DNA from: a virus
Direction: 5' to 3' (one strand)
DNA: 64,000 nt
Virus record (IMG/VR): IMGVR_UViG_3300011116_000448
Coordinates: 1 to 64,000 of that record
Shown: piece after piece, positions 1-8,274 of the stretch
Layout: the number at the start of each line of letters is the position of its first letter
Numbering within the stretch: position 1 is the stretch's first letter
Made by a program: the position numbers and the translations under genes
The notes under the pieces: generated by a model
Database searches by the model: none
What the model was told of the DNA's origin: nothing
What the model saw: only the letters and a program-made list of their open reading frames with translations

Positions 1-1499
1 GGCCCGGGGGACATTCAGTTGAAGGTTGGGGTGCAAAGTTTGGTATAATGAAGACCGAGATTGGTGACGACCAATGGGCTGAGTTCAGTCCTATCATGGT
101 CGAGCGGTGTGCAAGGGATGTTGAGATACAAGAAAAAATCTACAAAGAACTCCGAGAAAAAGAACTCCGGGGTTTTTCTCTTTTGTCAGTAGACATTGAG
201 CATCGCGCCCAAATCATTATCTCCCAGCAACGTCGGGATGGTGTGTATATCCACCCCCAAAAGTTGCATGAACTGTTTGTAGAAACCCAGCGTTACTACA
301 AGCATCTTGAACGGGAAATTACTAAGAGTTTTGTACCTAAACCTAAACTACTGCGCGAATATACACCAAGGAGAACTAAAAATGGAGAATGGGCGGCGAG
401 GTCTTTTGGATCGGAGTTGGACGCAAGGGACATTGGCGGTCCTTTTTGCGCTATTTATTATGAGCCTTTTAACCTCAATTCCGCTCCACAGCGCGTAGAG
501 AGGCTTCTTGAGCTTGGCTGGACTCCGACTGAACTTACTCCTAAGGGCTCCCCTAAAATCACCGAAGATTCCTTCAAGAACCTTCCGGAAGGGGCTCCAA
601 AGGAAGTTAGGCTATTGGGTGACTACCTTATGGCCTATTCTCGCAACGGGTTGTGTAAGCAATTACTTGAACTCGTTGACGGGAAGAACTACGTACACGG
701 GTATGTGAACACTATGGGGGCTGCGACTCATCGCATGTCCTCCAATAGTCCTAACCTACAAAACATCCCGCGAGCAACCTCTGAACGAGGTTTAAAAGGA
801 ATGTGGGGCTATGAAGCAAGAGAACTTTTTTGTGTTGAAGACCCTCGGCGTTTTTGCTTTGTTGATTGCGACGCCAGTGGTATTCAGTTGCGTGGTCTGG
901 CTCATTATGGCGACGACAACGAATACATTGCTCTTGTTTCTGACCCTAACGTTGACATTCATAATGTTCATGCTAGCGTACTCGATTGCTCTCGTTCTGT
1001 TGCTAAAACTTTTATTTACGCATTCTTGATGGGTGGGGGTGCCAAGAAACTTGCTTGGGTTCTTGGCGGTTCCGATATTGAGAAGGGTAAAGAGCTACTT
1101 GAACGCTTTTATGGCAGATTTCCCTTTCTTCGTGCCTTTAAAAAGAGACTTGACCAAGAGGTTGAGAGAGGGTATCATATTGCCCTTGATGGTCGCTTGA
1201 TCCGTCTTGACCCAGAGAAACCCCACAAGGCTATGGCCGTTGCGCTACAGTCTTTTGAGGCCATTGTGATGAAGTGCTCCTCCGATATTTACCAAACCCA
1301 GCTCCGTAACTCCAATATCTGGTTCAAGCAACGGCTAATGGTACACGATGAATTTCTTATTGAAACGCCTATTGACTTAGGTGAAGTAGTAGGTCAAACT
1401 GTTGCCTCCAGTATCACTGAGGCTGGTTTCAAACTTAAATCCAAGTGTCCCCTTGCAGGGGCTTACAAAGTAGGTTCTGATTGGGCACAGATTCACTAA
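1..1499 (+). CDS. Family A DNA polymerase (T7 type), 5' end outside the window
   Basis: Replicative phage DNA polymerase; 498 residues are visible. The frame is open to the left edge and codes for polymerase-like sequence (HSVEGWGAKFG) before the first ATG at 48, so that ATG is internal and the gene starts outside the window. The piece begins in the 3'-5' exonuclease domain; ERCARDV sits where T7 has the exo III motif, with Arg in place of the usual Tyr. The polymerase domain follows: SNSPNLQNIPR, motif A (DASGIQLR, near nt 870), motif B (AKTFIYAFLMGG, near nt 1003) and motif C (VHDE, near nt 1341). It heads the rightward replication genes. Assignment to the T7-like branch rests on these motifs and their spacing. 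Confidence 0.96.
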   Translation, partial: PGGHSVEGWGAKFGIMKTEIGDDQWAEFSPIMVERCARDVEIQEKIYKELREKELRGFSLLSVDIEHRAQIIISQQRRDGVYIHPQKLHELFVETQRYYKHLEREITKSFVPKPKLLREYTPRRTKNGEWAARSFGSELDARDIGGPFCAIYYEPFNLNSAPQRVERLLELGWTPTELTPKGSPKITEDSFKNLPEGAPKEVRLLGDYLMAYSRNGLCKQLLELVDGKNYVHGYVNTMGAATHRMSSNSPNLQNIPRATSERGLKGMWGYEARELFCVEDPRRFCFVDCDASGIQLRGLAHYGDDNEYIALVSDPNVDIHNVHASVLDCSRSVAKTFIYAFLMGGGAKKLAWVLGGSDIEKGKELLERFYGRFPFLRAFKKRLDQEVERGYHIALDGRLIRLDPEKPHKAMAVALQSFEAIVMKCSSDIYQTQLRNSNIWFKQRLMVHDEFLIETPIDLGEVVGQTVASSITEAGFKLKSKCPLAGAYKVGSDWAQIH

Positions 1500-1513
1500 A
1501 GGAAAAACTTAAC

Positions 1514-1717
1514 ATGACAAGCGTTCTTCAGTTGCCGCAGGGTATGGCGACACAGACTCTCGTTAGCTTTAATTCAGCAGCTATCGAAAATGGATTTATT
1601 TTCACAAAGACTTATATTGTGCAGGAGAGTGGAAGACCTCCTATGCAAGTACAGCGTAGTACTTACTTCCCGACGCTCAAGGAAGTCGTTAAAGACCTTG
1701 AAACTGATGTATCGTAA
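1514..1717 (+). CDS. Small hypothetical protein, 67 aa
   Basis: Short protein between the polymerase and the SSB-like gene. The ATG at 1514 was chosen because AGGAAAAAC lies just upstream and the ORF then begins after the polymerase stop at 1499. No domain is recognised. It is polar, with no membrane segment or cysteine cluster. Its position suggests a replication accessory role, but nothing in the sequence proves it. Confidence 0.65.
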   Translation: MTSVLQLPQGMATQTLVSFNSAAIENGFIFTKTYIVQESGRPPMQVQRSTYFPTLKEVVKDLETDVS

Positions 1718-1751
1718 TTTTTGTGTTTATGAATAAGGAATGAAAAACAAA

Positions 1752-2279
1752 ATGGCTACTAACTCAACCGCCGCTAAAAAGTCCGCTCCCGCTGGTAAGA
1801 CGCCCGTCAAGTCTGAAATCCTTGAAGGTCTGGCTATGTACGCCTTCCTGCACAGCCCTGACAAGGGTAACGCAGCCCGTCGTATTCCGCCCGCCTACAA
1901 GGTGGACCTCATGCTGGATACCAAGGAAGCTCAGGCTAAGGCTAAGGAACTTGGACTCAATATCAAGCGTCCGACTGAGAAGCACAAGCACCCGTTTGTG
2001 ACAATCAAGTCGAAGGTCACTGAAGGCCGCACTGGTCCGACTGTTGTTGACTCCAAGAACAACGTCGTGCCGAATACGGTCCTTGTTGGTAATGACTCGC
2101 GTATCCGCGTTCGCTTTATCCCCTTTACTTACGGTGAGGGCGAAGTGACGGCAGTGCTTCAGGCGGTTCAGGTGCTTAACTTGGTGCCGTATGAACGTAA
2201 AGCGATCTTCGATGAAGTCGACTCTGGCTACACCCTCAGCGGTGCTGCTACCAGCGACGACGCGAACTCGGAGATTTAA
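1752..2279 (+). CDS. Putative single-stranded DNA-binding protein
   Basis: Likely 175 residues from the ATG at 1752. An ATG at 1740 touches the AAGGAA ribosome binding site and is less likely. The N-terminus is Lys/Ala-rich, followed by a central beta-rich region (YKVDLMLDTKEAQ, VTIKSKV, RIRVRFIPFTYGEGEVTAVLQAVQV) and a mildly acidic tail (SDDANSEI). This pattern resembles the T7 gp2.5-like and DUF2815 phage DNA-binding proteins. It sits between the polymerase and a recombination exonuclease, where phages usually carry SSB. Codons look well adapted, as in an abundant protein. Function is inferred from general resemblance and context, not a diagnostic motif. Confidence 0.62.
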   Translation: MATNSTAAKKSAPAGKTPVKSEILEGLAMYAFLHSPDKGNAARRIPPAYKVDLMLDTKEAQAKAKELGLNIKRPTEKHKHPFVTIKSKVTEGRTGPTVVDSKNNVVPNTVLVGNDSRIRVRFIPFTYGEGEVTAVLQAVQVLNLVPYERKAIFDEVDSGYTLSGAATSDDANSEI

Positions 2280-2288
2280 TATCAAACG

Positions 2289-3218
2289 ATGGCACAATTT
2301 CAGGATTTGATTAAAGACATCAACAACTTTCTAGAGAATCCTGAGAGCGAAATCTCGGAAGATGGTCTCCATGAATTCATGACTAACATGGAGGCCACCA
2401 TCCGGGACGCCTTTAGTGGGAAACGAAGAAACCGTCAAAAAGAAGAAAAAAAGCTCGTAGCATCTAACATCGGGCTTCCCCGAAGGCGCTTGTGGTACGC
2501 CATGCGCACTCCAGCAGAAGAGCGACCACAGCTAACTGCCCAGACCCGTATGACCTTTCTGTACGGTTCTATTGTTGAGAATTTGGTGTTGTTCTTGGCA
2601 AAAGAAACTGGGCATGATGTAACTGAAGAACAGAAGCGGATTGTAGTCAATGGCGTGTCTGGCAAAAAAGACTGTCGTATTGACGGCCTCGTCACTGATG
2701 TAAAATCCGCTTCTTCTTTTTCCTACAAGAAGTTTGCTAACGGTGACTTTTTGATGAATAAAGACGACCAAGCAGACCCCTTTGGGTATAAGTATCAGCT
2801 TGGTTTGTACATGGAAGATGCAAACGACCAAGAAGGTGCTTTCCTTGTCATCAACAAAGAGAATGGTGACATGACTGCTGTGATGTTGGACAGGGGATTT
2901 GATATCCCGGATGTCAACCATAAGATTGAGCAAGCTCGAATTGATATCGAAAAAGACACGCCTCCCCCTGAAAAGTGCTACCCTGAAATTCCACGCGGTA
3001 AAAGTGGTAATCACGTCCTTCATCGACTGTGTACGTTTTGTGAATTCAAGCATAAATGCTGGGAAGACGCAAACGACGGCAAGGGTTTGATTGAACATCA
3101 GTACTCCGATGGAAAAGCTTATTTCACACGTCTTGTAAAAGAACCTCAACAAGGGAAGAAAAGTGAACAACAACCAACTGATGGCGCAGTTTCAGAAGAA
3201 CCTTCTGGGAATAGCTGA
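2289..3218 (+). CDS. PD-(D/E)XK (RecB/Cas4-like) exonuclease
   Basis: A 309-residue nuclease expected to resect DNA ends or degrade host DNA. The core is DCRIDGLVTDVKSASSF, giving the D and (D/E)XK ligands (Asp of RIDG and Asp-Val-Lys). A YQLGLYM helix with the conserved Gln of RecB-family enzymes follows. Near the C-terminus CTFCEFKHKCW supplies three cysteines, as in Cas4/AddB-like proteins that hold a metal or Fe-S cluster. Position between the SSB-like gene and endonuclease I matches the slot of T7 gene 6 exonuclease, so it probably plays the same part. The 3' end overlaps the next gene by 56 nt. The acidic-basic N-terminal 90 residues have no clear match. Confidence 0.8.
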   Translation: MAQFQDLIKDINNFLENPESEISEDGLHEFMTNMEATIRDAFSGKRRNRQKEEKKLVASNIGLPRRRLWYAMRTPAEERPQLTAQTRMTFLYGSIVENLVLFLAKETGHDVTEEQKRIVVNGVSGKKDCRIDGLVTDVKSASSFSYKKFANGDFLMNKDDQADPFGYKYQLGLYMEDANDQEGAFLVINKENGDMTAVMLDRGFDIPDVNHKIEQARIDIEKDTPPPEKCYPEIPRGKSGNHVLHRLCTFCEFKHKCWEDANDGKGLIEHQYSDGKAYFTRLVKEPQQGKKSEQQPTDGAVSEEPSGNS

Positions 3219-3453
3219 AGAACTGGATCAGATTAGACTTACTTCGCCTAAAGATATTCATCTGCTTTCTACTAATATTGGACGTATCCAAGGTATGGCT
3301 AATGGGCTTGATTGGTATTTGGCACACGTAGGTGCCGCCAGCAAAGAGCTAAAGCCTGCCATGGGGTTTAATATTGTTGGGACAATGTCCCCCGAAGAGG
3401 AAGAACTACCCCTTGAAGAAGAAGATTCGAAAGCTCAAAAAAATACGCTTTAG
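3163..3453 (+). CDS. Hypothetical protein, 96 aa, GTG start
   Basis: Begins at a GTG at 3163 preceded by AAGGGAAG, inside the 3' end of the exonuclease gene, and overlaps the start of endonuclease I. The protein is helical, with a strongly acidic C-terminus (PEEEELPLEEED). No domain recognised. Tight overlap on both sides suggests translational coupling with the nucleases, and the acidic tail could be a DNA mimic or partner-binding tail, but this is speculation. Confidence 0.6.
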   Translation: MNNNQLMAQFQKNLLGIAEELDQIRLTSPKDIHLLSTNIGRIQGMANGLDWYLAHVGAASKELKPAMGFNIVGTMSPEEEELPLEEEDSKAQKNTL

Positions 3454-3814
3454 AAGCGGGGCCGAGGAAAAATTTGCTTCGTATCTTCGTGACAAGAAAG
3501 TGTTCTTCTACTACGAACCCAAGAAGTTTAGCTATGACATCGTAGAGGTCAGGACGTACACCCCTGATTTCTACATACCTGAGAAAGACATCTTTTTTGA
3601 AGTCAAAGGGTTCTTTTCCCCTGCAGATCGAAAGAAGATGCTATTAGTAAAAAAGTCTAACCCCGATCTTGACGTGCGAATGATTTTCATGTCTAATAAT
3701 AGGATCAACAAAACTAGTAAGACTAGATATTCCGATTGGTGTGAGAAGCATGGCATTAAATTTCACTGTGGTTTGAACCTTCCCAAAGAGTGGATGGACG
3801 AGATTTCTACTTGA
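3413..3814 (+). CDS. Endonuclease I, Holliday junction resolvase (T7 gp3-like)
   Basis: Resolves branched DNA during replication and packaging and can break host DNA. Clear T7 endonuclease I hallmarks: SGAEEKFASYL, YEPKKFSYDI, then YTPDFYIPEKDIFFEVKGFF, which contains the catalytic Asp of PDF and the Glu-x-Lys of EVKG. The family signature ADRKKMLLVKKSNPDLDVR and TSKTRYSDWCEKHG follow. Start choice is uncertain: TTG at 3413 has AGGAAG nine bases upstream and gives 133 residues; a TTG at 3374 in the same frame has no clear site. The first residues are very basic (KKKIRKLKK). The C-terminus overlaps the next gene by a TTGA. Confidence 0.93.
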   Translation: MKKKIRKLKKIRFRSGAEEKFASYLRDKKVFFYYEPKKFSYDIVEVRTYTPDFYIPEKDIFFEVKGFFSPADRKKMLLVKKSNPDLDVRMIFMSNNRINKTSKTRYSDWCEKHGIKFHCGLNLPKEWMDEIST

Positions 3815-4167
3815 GTAATAAAGAGCAAAAGGCACTAGTTCGACGTAAATCTACAAAGCTTCGCAAGATTTTGCACAGTGGCTACTTCGTCAACCTGCCT
3901 GTTGTCTTTGCCAATACTCAAGTAGAGGGTCAAGTAAGACTGTGGCGTGGAGTGCTTGACCAGCACCTAAAAGACCTTATCACCCATCACTTGATTGAAA
4001 AGAACTTTAACAACTACTACGACGCTATTCGATTCTTTCACGAACAAGAGTCGGAAAAAGGACAAGAATTTGCTTTAGCTTGCATTCCAAGTGAAAAGGT
4101 AACGCAAGTGTTCAATGGAATTGAAAATGTTTGTAGGCAATTGCGAGAAAAAGGCGTAAAACTGTAA
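3811..4167 (+). CDS. Hypothetical protein, 118 aa
   Basis: Starts most likely at the TTG at 3811, which overlaps the endonuclease I stop. A GTG at 3790 is the alternative. The protein has a basic N-terminus (RRKSTKLRKI) and a largely helical, charged remainder. No motif is recognised. Its coupling to endonuclease I and its size make a DNA-metabolism accessory role plausible but unproven. Confidence 0.6.
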   Translation: MSNKEQKALVRRKSTKLRKILHSGYFVNLPVVFANTQVEGQVRLWRGVLDQHLKDLITHHLIEKNFNNYYDAIRFFHEQESEKGQEFALACIPSEKVTQVFNGIENVCRQLREKGVKL

Positions 4168-4171
4168 CACC

Positions 4172-4372
4172 ATGACCGATTATCTTGGAGATATTAAGAA
4201 TGCCCATGCCTTGATCGAACGTATCAAGGACTACTACCGTTCACAACGTATTCCGCTTAATGGCGTTAAATTTGTGGTTGAGAAAGAAATGGACCAGTGG
4301 GGTACTCGCATCTACTCTATTCGGTCAAATCTGGTCCACGACGTAAAGGCTGGCGTCCTCCGAGTCAAATAA
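4172..4372 (+). CDS. Small hypothetical protein, 66 aa
   Basis: ATG at 4172, five bases after the previous stop, with only a weak ribosome binding site. Mixed alpha/beta composition, with a basic segment near DYYRSQRIP. No recognised domain. A short inverted repeat at 4360-4377 spans its stop codon and precedes a promoter-like motif for the next gene. Confidence 0.6.
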   Translation: MTDYLGDIKNAHALIERIKDYYRSQRIPLNGVKFVVEKEMDQWGTRIYSIRSNLVHDVKAGVLRVK

Positions 4373-4388
4373 CTCGGCGTGTTATACT
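4360..4388 (+). promoter_or_regulatory. Inverted repeat followed by an extended -10-like element
   Basis: CCGAGT (4360-4365) and ACTCGG (4372-4377) form a perfect 6-bp inverted repeat with a 6-base loop. It is followed by GTGTTATACT (4379-4388), which reads as an extended -10 (TGn TATACT) about 50 bases before the ribonucleotide reductase start. No convincing -35 is visible. The same decamer occurs on the minus strand at 43071-43080, also just upstream of a gene. Confidence 0.3.
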
Positions 4389-4439
4389 GATCTTTCCTAC
4401 TAAAAACACCCTTTGCACACATAACGGAGTAACGCCCGA

Positions 4440-6161
4440 ATGACCTCTTTTGGCCCAAAACTTAAGATTGCCCAGCAGCTTCACAGCGAAAAGTACAGGC
4501 TCCCCAATGAAACCTTTGAAGATTCAATGCTCCGAGTTGCTTCCGCCCTTAGCGACTCCAGCCAACATGAAACCTCACTTCGTGACATACTCCTTAACCA
4601 GCGATTCCTACCTGCAGGCCGTATCCAGACAGGCGCAGGAAGCGGTCGAGAAGTCACCCTCTACAACTGCTTTGTCAGCGGTACCATCCACGACAATTTC
4701 ACAGGAACCGACGGCATCATGCAGCGAGCTACCGAAGCAGCCGAGACCATGCGACGAGGCGGTGGTGTGGGCTATAATTTTGGCTCCATTCGTCCTTCTG
4801 GCGACCGTATCACTACCCTTGGTAGTATTGCCAGTGGTCCTATTAGCTTCATGCATATCTTTGATTCGGTATGCAAGACAGTAAGCTCTGCGGGGCACCG
4901 TAGGGGTGCACAGATGGGTATTCTTCCTGTGGACCACCCTGACATCTTTGACTTCGTGCGTGCCAAGCAGAATACCCATGCCCTTACAGCTTTCAACATT
5001 TCGGTAGGTATTACCGATGAGTTCATGAATGCGCTGGTCAACAAGCAGCCGTTTGATCTTAAGTTCAAGGGTAAGAAGTACTCCTCGGTAGACCCCAATG
5101 ACCTTTGGGACGAAATCATGATGAGCACTTGGGACTACGCAGAACCGGGTGTGATCTTCCTTGACCGTATTAACGAATACAACAACCTGTGGTATTGCGA
5201 GCACATTGACGCTACCAATCCTTGCAGCGAGCAGCCTTTGCCGCCCAATGGGGCTTGTTTGCTTGGTTCGTTCAATCTGGTTAAGTACATCAAGTACGAC
5301 CGGGAGACTTTCCAGCAGTTCTTTGACTACGCCCTGTTCATCAGGGACATCCGTGAGGTCGTCAGGGGCATGGACAACGTCGTAGACATCTCCCTGTACC
5401 CACTGGAGGCCCAGAAGGAAGAGGCCCTCAGCAAGCGTCGTATGGGCCTTGGCGTGACGGGATTTGCCAATGCCAGTGAAATCCTTGGGTACCCCTATGG
5501 AACCAAGGCCTCCAAGGACTTCCTTGACGCTGTCCTGCGTACCTTAAGGGATATGTCCTATCACACGTCCGTCCTGCTGGCTAAGGAAAAGGGTGCTTTC
5601 CCCTTGTTTGACAAGGAAAAGTACATGATGGGTAAGTACATCAAGACCCTGCCCCTTGACATTCAGGCAGACATCCATAAGTATGGGATCAGGAATTCCC
5701 ACCTGATTTCAATTGCACCAACTGGGACTATCTCCATTTGTGCAGATAATGTGTCCAGTGGTATTGAACCCGTGTTTTCTTATGGCTACGACCGTAAGAT
5801 CCGTACAGCCAAAGGAGAGATTACAGAGTATTTCTCCGACTACGCAGTCAGAGAATATGGAGTAAAGGGCCGTACTGCCGACCAGTTGAGCGCTAAAGAG
5901 CACCTTAGCGTTCTTTTGAAGACACAGGAGTTTGTGGACAGTGCAGTCAGTAAGACGTGTAATGTGTCGCCCGACATGCCTTGGAATGACTTCAAGGACT
6001 TGTATCTTGAAGCTTGGAAAGGTGGCGCTAAAGGACTTAGTACGTTTAACGTAGGCGGAAAGCGAATGGGTATCCTTACAGCCAAGGAAGAAAAAAAGGA
6101 TGACGAGGAACCAATCGCTTGTTATGTGAACCCCGAAACAGGGGAGAGGAGTTGTGGTTGA
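4440..6161 (+). CDS. nrdJ: Class II (adenosylcobalamin-dependent) ribonucleotide reductase
   Basis: Reduces ribonucleotides to deoxyribonucleotides for phage replication, using adenosylcobalamin, which the host must supply. 573 residues, shorter than class I alpha chains, and no small subunit gene lies nearby. Visible signatures: YNCFVSG with the first redox Cys (about residue 77), the NrdJ-type stretch GPISFMHIFDSVCKT, NPCSEQ (about 260) giving the Asn, radical Cys and Glu of the active site, APTGTISI (about 425) for phosphate binding, and the second redox Cys in TCNVSPDMPW (about 506). The C-terminus ends ERSCG with a terminal cysteine that could shuttle electrons. CGGAG lies 10 bases before the ATG. 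Class II rather than class I is inferred from sequence style and the lack of a beta subunit. Confidence 0.92.
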   Translation: MTSFGPKLKIAQQLHSEKYRLPNETFEDSMLRVASALSDSSQHETSLRDILLNQRFLPAGRIQTGAGSGREVTLYNCFVSGTIHDNFTGTDGIMQRATEAAETMRRGGGVGYNFGSIRPSGDRITTLGSIASGPISFMHIFDSVCKTVSSAGHRRGAQMGILPVDHPDIFDFVRAKQNTHALTAFNISVGITDEFMNALVNKQPFDLKFKGKKYSSVDPNDLWDEIMMSTWDYAEPGVIFLDRINEYNNLWYCEHIDATNPCSEQPLPPNGACLLGSFNLVKYIKYDRETFQQFFDYALFIRDIREVVRGMDNVVDISLYPLEAQKEEALSKRRMGLGVTGFANASEILGYPYGTKASKDFLDAVLRTLRDMSYHTSVLLAKEKGAFPLFDKEKYMMGKYIKTLPLDIQADIHKYGIRNSHLISIAPTGTISICADNVSSGIEPVFSYGYDRKIRTAKGEITEYFSDYAVREYGVKGRTADQLSAKEHLSVLLKTQEFVDSAVSKTCNVSPDMPWNDFKDLYLEAWKGGAKGLSTFNVGGKRMGILTAKEEKKDDEEPIACYVNPETGERSCG

Positions 6162-6379
6162 AGACTGCTACACAGTGGAATAACTTCATTACTAACTCGT
6201 GGGTCAAGGATGCTCGTCGTTTGACCCACGAGCTAGCTTCAATTACCAGACTATTTCAAAATAAACCTTTACTTACAGAAGCACAGCTAGTAGAATGTTC
6301 CATTCAATTGGAAACCCTCCGGGAACAATTGCATACAATCGAAGAAAACCTGAATATCATCCAGACCCGGGAGTATTAA
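6158..6379 (+). CDS. Small hypothetical protein, 73 aa
   Basis: TTG start at 6158 with GGAGAGGAG just upstream, overlapping the reductase stop by four bases. The protein is helical, with heptad-like leucines in the second half (ETLREQLHTIEENL), suggesting a short coiled coil. No domain recognised. Translational coupling suggests a link to the reductase, but no redoxin-type CxxC motif is present. Confidence 0.6.
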   Translation: MKTATQWNNFITNSWVKDARRLTHELASITRLFQNKPLLTEAQLVECSIQLETLREQLHTIEENLNIIQTREY

Positions 6380-6388
6380 ACCCCTTAC

Positions 6389-6739
6389 ATGTCCAATAAG
6401 AAAAGTTCAATGAAGGTCCAGATCGGTGGCACCCACTACTCGGAATTTGCCATCCAGCCAACTGATTACATTGTCAAAAACAAACTGGATTGGTACGAAG
6501 CCAACATGGTCAAGTACACGTCCAGACACAAGCTCAAGGGAGGCGCAATCGACGTTAAGAAAGTTATTCATTACGCCCAGATGCTTCTTGAGGAAACTTA
6601 CGGTATTGTATCTACCGTCAAGTACTCAGACGAAGGTGAAACTCCTAGCGTACTGAAAAAGAAACGTCGCAAGCGTAAGGCGACTGTTACCCCGCTGGGT
6701 ACGACTACTGAGGAACCCACTGATGCACAGACCAATTAA
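6389..6739 (+). CDS. DUF3310 protein (T7 gp1.7-like)
   Basis: 116 residues. The segment IGGTHYSEFAIQPTDYIV, then MVKYTSRHKLKGGAIDVKKVIHYAQMLLE, is the DUF3310 pattern (GGxHY...QP...Y, KYxxRxxxKGG...DLxKxxHY). T7 gp1.7 of this family has nucleotide kinase activity, so a dNMP kinase role beside the reductase is reasonable. The tail is lysine/arginine-rich (KKKRRKRKA), unlike the compact family core, and may bind nucleic acid. Family call is firm; enzymatic activity in this protein is inferred. Confidence 0.82.
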   Translation: MSNKKSSMKVQIGGTHYSEFAIQPTDYIVKNKLDWYEANMVKYTSRHKLKGGAIDVKKVIHYAQMLLEETYGIVSTVKYSDEGETPSVLKKKRRKRKATVTPLGTTTEEPTDAQTN

Positions 6740-7508
6740 CGTATTTATTGGCTACGATGAACGTCAGGATTTGGCCTATCGTGTCTGTAAGCTTTCACTA
6801 GAGCGAGCAGCACACCCTGAAGACAAGTTGCGTATCATGCCCCTTGGACACAGGGTATTGCGCGAGGTTGGTCTGTTTAATCGTCAGTGGCGCACTATTG
6901 GTGACGGTACTCGCATTGATGACCTTGACCAGCGTCCATTCAGTACCGATTTTGCCTTTACTCGCTTTTTAACACCCCACTACGCACGCTTCCTTGGTCT
7001 CAACGCCAGCGAACCTTGCGTTTTTGTTGACTCTGATTTTGTCTTTAATCGGGCTATTCATGAAATCCTTGATGAGGTAGACCTGAATAAACCTGTCAGT
7101 GTTGTTAAGCACAATTACAATCCAGCTAACATTGTCAAGATGGACAACCAAGTGCAGATGACCTACAATAAAAAGCTGTGGTCTTCCTTTATGGTGTTTA
7201 ACCCAAGCTTGTCTAATTGTGCACCTTCGGTGGAAGACGTTAATACTAAAGACGGCTCATTCCTTCATCAGTTTAAGTGGCTTGCCAACGACGGTCTGAT
7301 TGGCAGTCTGTATGAAGGCTGGAACTTTATTCCAGATCATTCAGAACCTCGTGTACCATTCCATGAACTTCGCGCTATTCATTACACAGAAGGTGTCCCT
7401 CTGGTAAAGCCACGGTGTAAGTACAGCGCTATGTTTACCCACATTCTTAGTGACTTCCTTCGGGAAGCCGCACGCAACCCAGAGGAAGAGCTTTCTAATG
7501 CGCGTTAA
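6723..7508 (+). CDS. Glycosyltransferase-like protein (GT-A, DSD motif)
   Basis: First gene of a sugar and methyl transfer island. 261 residues, beginning with a beta strand (INVFIGYDERQD), as in GT-A fold transferases that start from Rossmann-like strands. FVDSDFVFN near residue 102 supplies the DxD motif that binds metal and nucleotide sugar. SSFMVFNPSL and HYTEGVPL also occur in families that transfer hexoses. AGGAA lies 7 bases before the ATG. It overlaps the previous gene by 17 nt and the next by 11. Donor and acceptor cannot be read from sequence. Confidence 0.7.
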   Translation: MHRPINVFIGYDERQDLAYRVCKLSLERAAHPEDKLRIMPLGHRVLREVGLFNRQWRTIGDGTRIDDLDQRPFSTDFAFTRFLTPHYARFLGLNASEPCVFVDSDFVFNRAIHEILDEVDLNKPVSVVKHNYNPANIVKMDNQVQMTYNKKLWSSFMVFNPSLSNCAPSVEDVNTKDGSFLHQFKWLANDGLIGSLYEGWNFIPDHSEPRVPFHELRAIHYTEGVPLVKPRCKYSAMFTHILSDFLREAARNPEEELSNAR

Positions 7509-8274
7509 ATTTGTTACGTCCTTGAACGAAGAACTGTGGAATAAGTACGCCAAAACAACCGTAGACTCATGGGTTGATTTCATCAAGGCCGATGAGGGTA
7601 GTATTATTGAATGTTGGATTCTGGGGGCTTTCCCCCGGAACCTTCCCACCCACACAAAGAGTGGTATTCCTTTTGTCTACAAGATGATTGAGACGCAGTC
7701 CTCTGCTTGGGCTAACTTCTTTATGCAGTACAAGGAGCACCCTAAGCCTCGTACAGAGCCTCACAACGCCTACAAGTTTAACTTTGTACCGTTTTCAATC
7801 AAGGTATTTGCTCTTGCCGAGGCCTCTTTTAGTATTAAGGAAGGCGGAGAAAAGTTTGACTACGTGTGCTGGCTTGATGCTGACGTAAAACTTACCAACT
7901 ACGTCAACACAAGCTTCCTTAAGGAACTTATTGGTAACAAGAGTCTTGCTTGGCTTGATCGTGGACCACCTTGGGGTCACGGAGAAACAGGGTTTATTCT
8001 TTGTACTACTTCCGGAGATGCCCTTGACATTTTTCTTCAACAGGCTAATCTATATGGGGCTGGTCAGCTTTTTTACTTTGCTGAATGGCACGATGCCTTT
8101 ATCTTTACGTCACTTATCCGTCTGAAGACCTTTATGGAGTTTCCTGATTTCCAAGTCCAGAACCTTAATTTGGATATGGGTTCAAAACATAAAGACGGAC
8201 TGTACCCTTTTGAAACCAGCCCGCTGAACAGTCACATGATTCACTACAAGGGTAATACTAAAGAAAAAGTATGA
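7498..8274 (+). CDS. Glycosyltransferase-like protein (DAD motif)
   Basis: 258 residues from the ATG at 7498, which has AGAGGAAGAG just upstream. It begins with a strand (VKFVTSLNEELW) and carries CWLDADVKLT near residue 128, a DxD-type site in a hydrophobic strand. A conserved-looking HGETGF and a late WHDAFIF with Asp follow, then SHMIHYKG near the end. This layout matches GT-A glycosyltransferases of surface glycan clusters. It is not a close copy of the preceding gene. It overlaps the next gene by an ATGA. Specificity is unknown. Confidence 0.68.
   Translation: MRVKFVTSLNEELWNKYAKTTVDSWVDFIKADEGSIIECWILGAFPRNLPTHTKSGIPFVYKMIETQSSAWANFFMQYKEHPKPRTEPHNAYKFNFVPFSIKVFALAEASFSIKEGGEKFDYVCWLDADVKLTNYVNTSFLKELIGNKSLAWLDRGPPWGHGETGFILCTTSGDALDIFLQQANLYGAGQLFYFAEWHDAFIFTSLIRLKTFMEFPDFQVQNLNLDMGSKHKDGLYPFETSPLNSHMIHYKGNTKEKV

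Noticed and set aside
48-1499. DNA polymerase starting at the ATG at 48
   Set aside because: The frame is open upstream to the window edge and codes for conserved polymerase-family sequence, so 48 is an internal methionine.
2532-3173. Minus-strand frame of 213 residues
   Set aside because: Antisense to the exonuclease gene; Phe-rich composition typical of the reverse complement of coding DNA.
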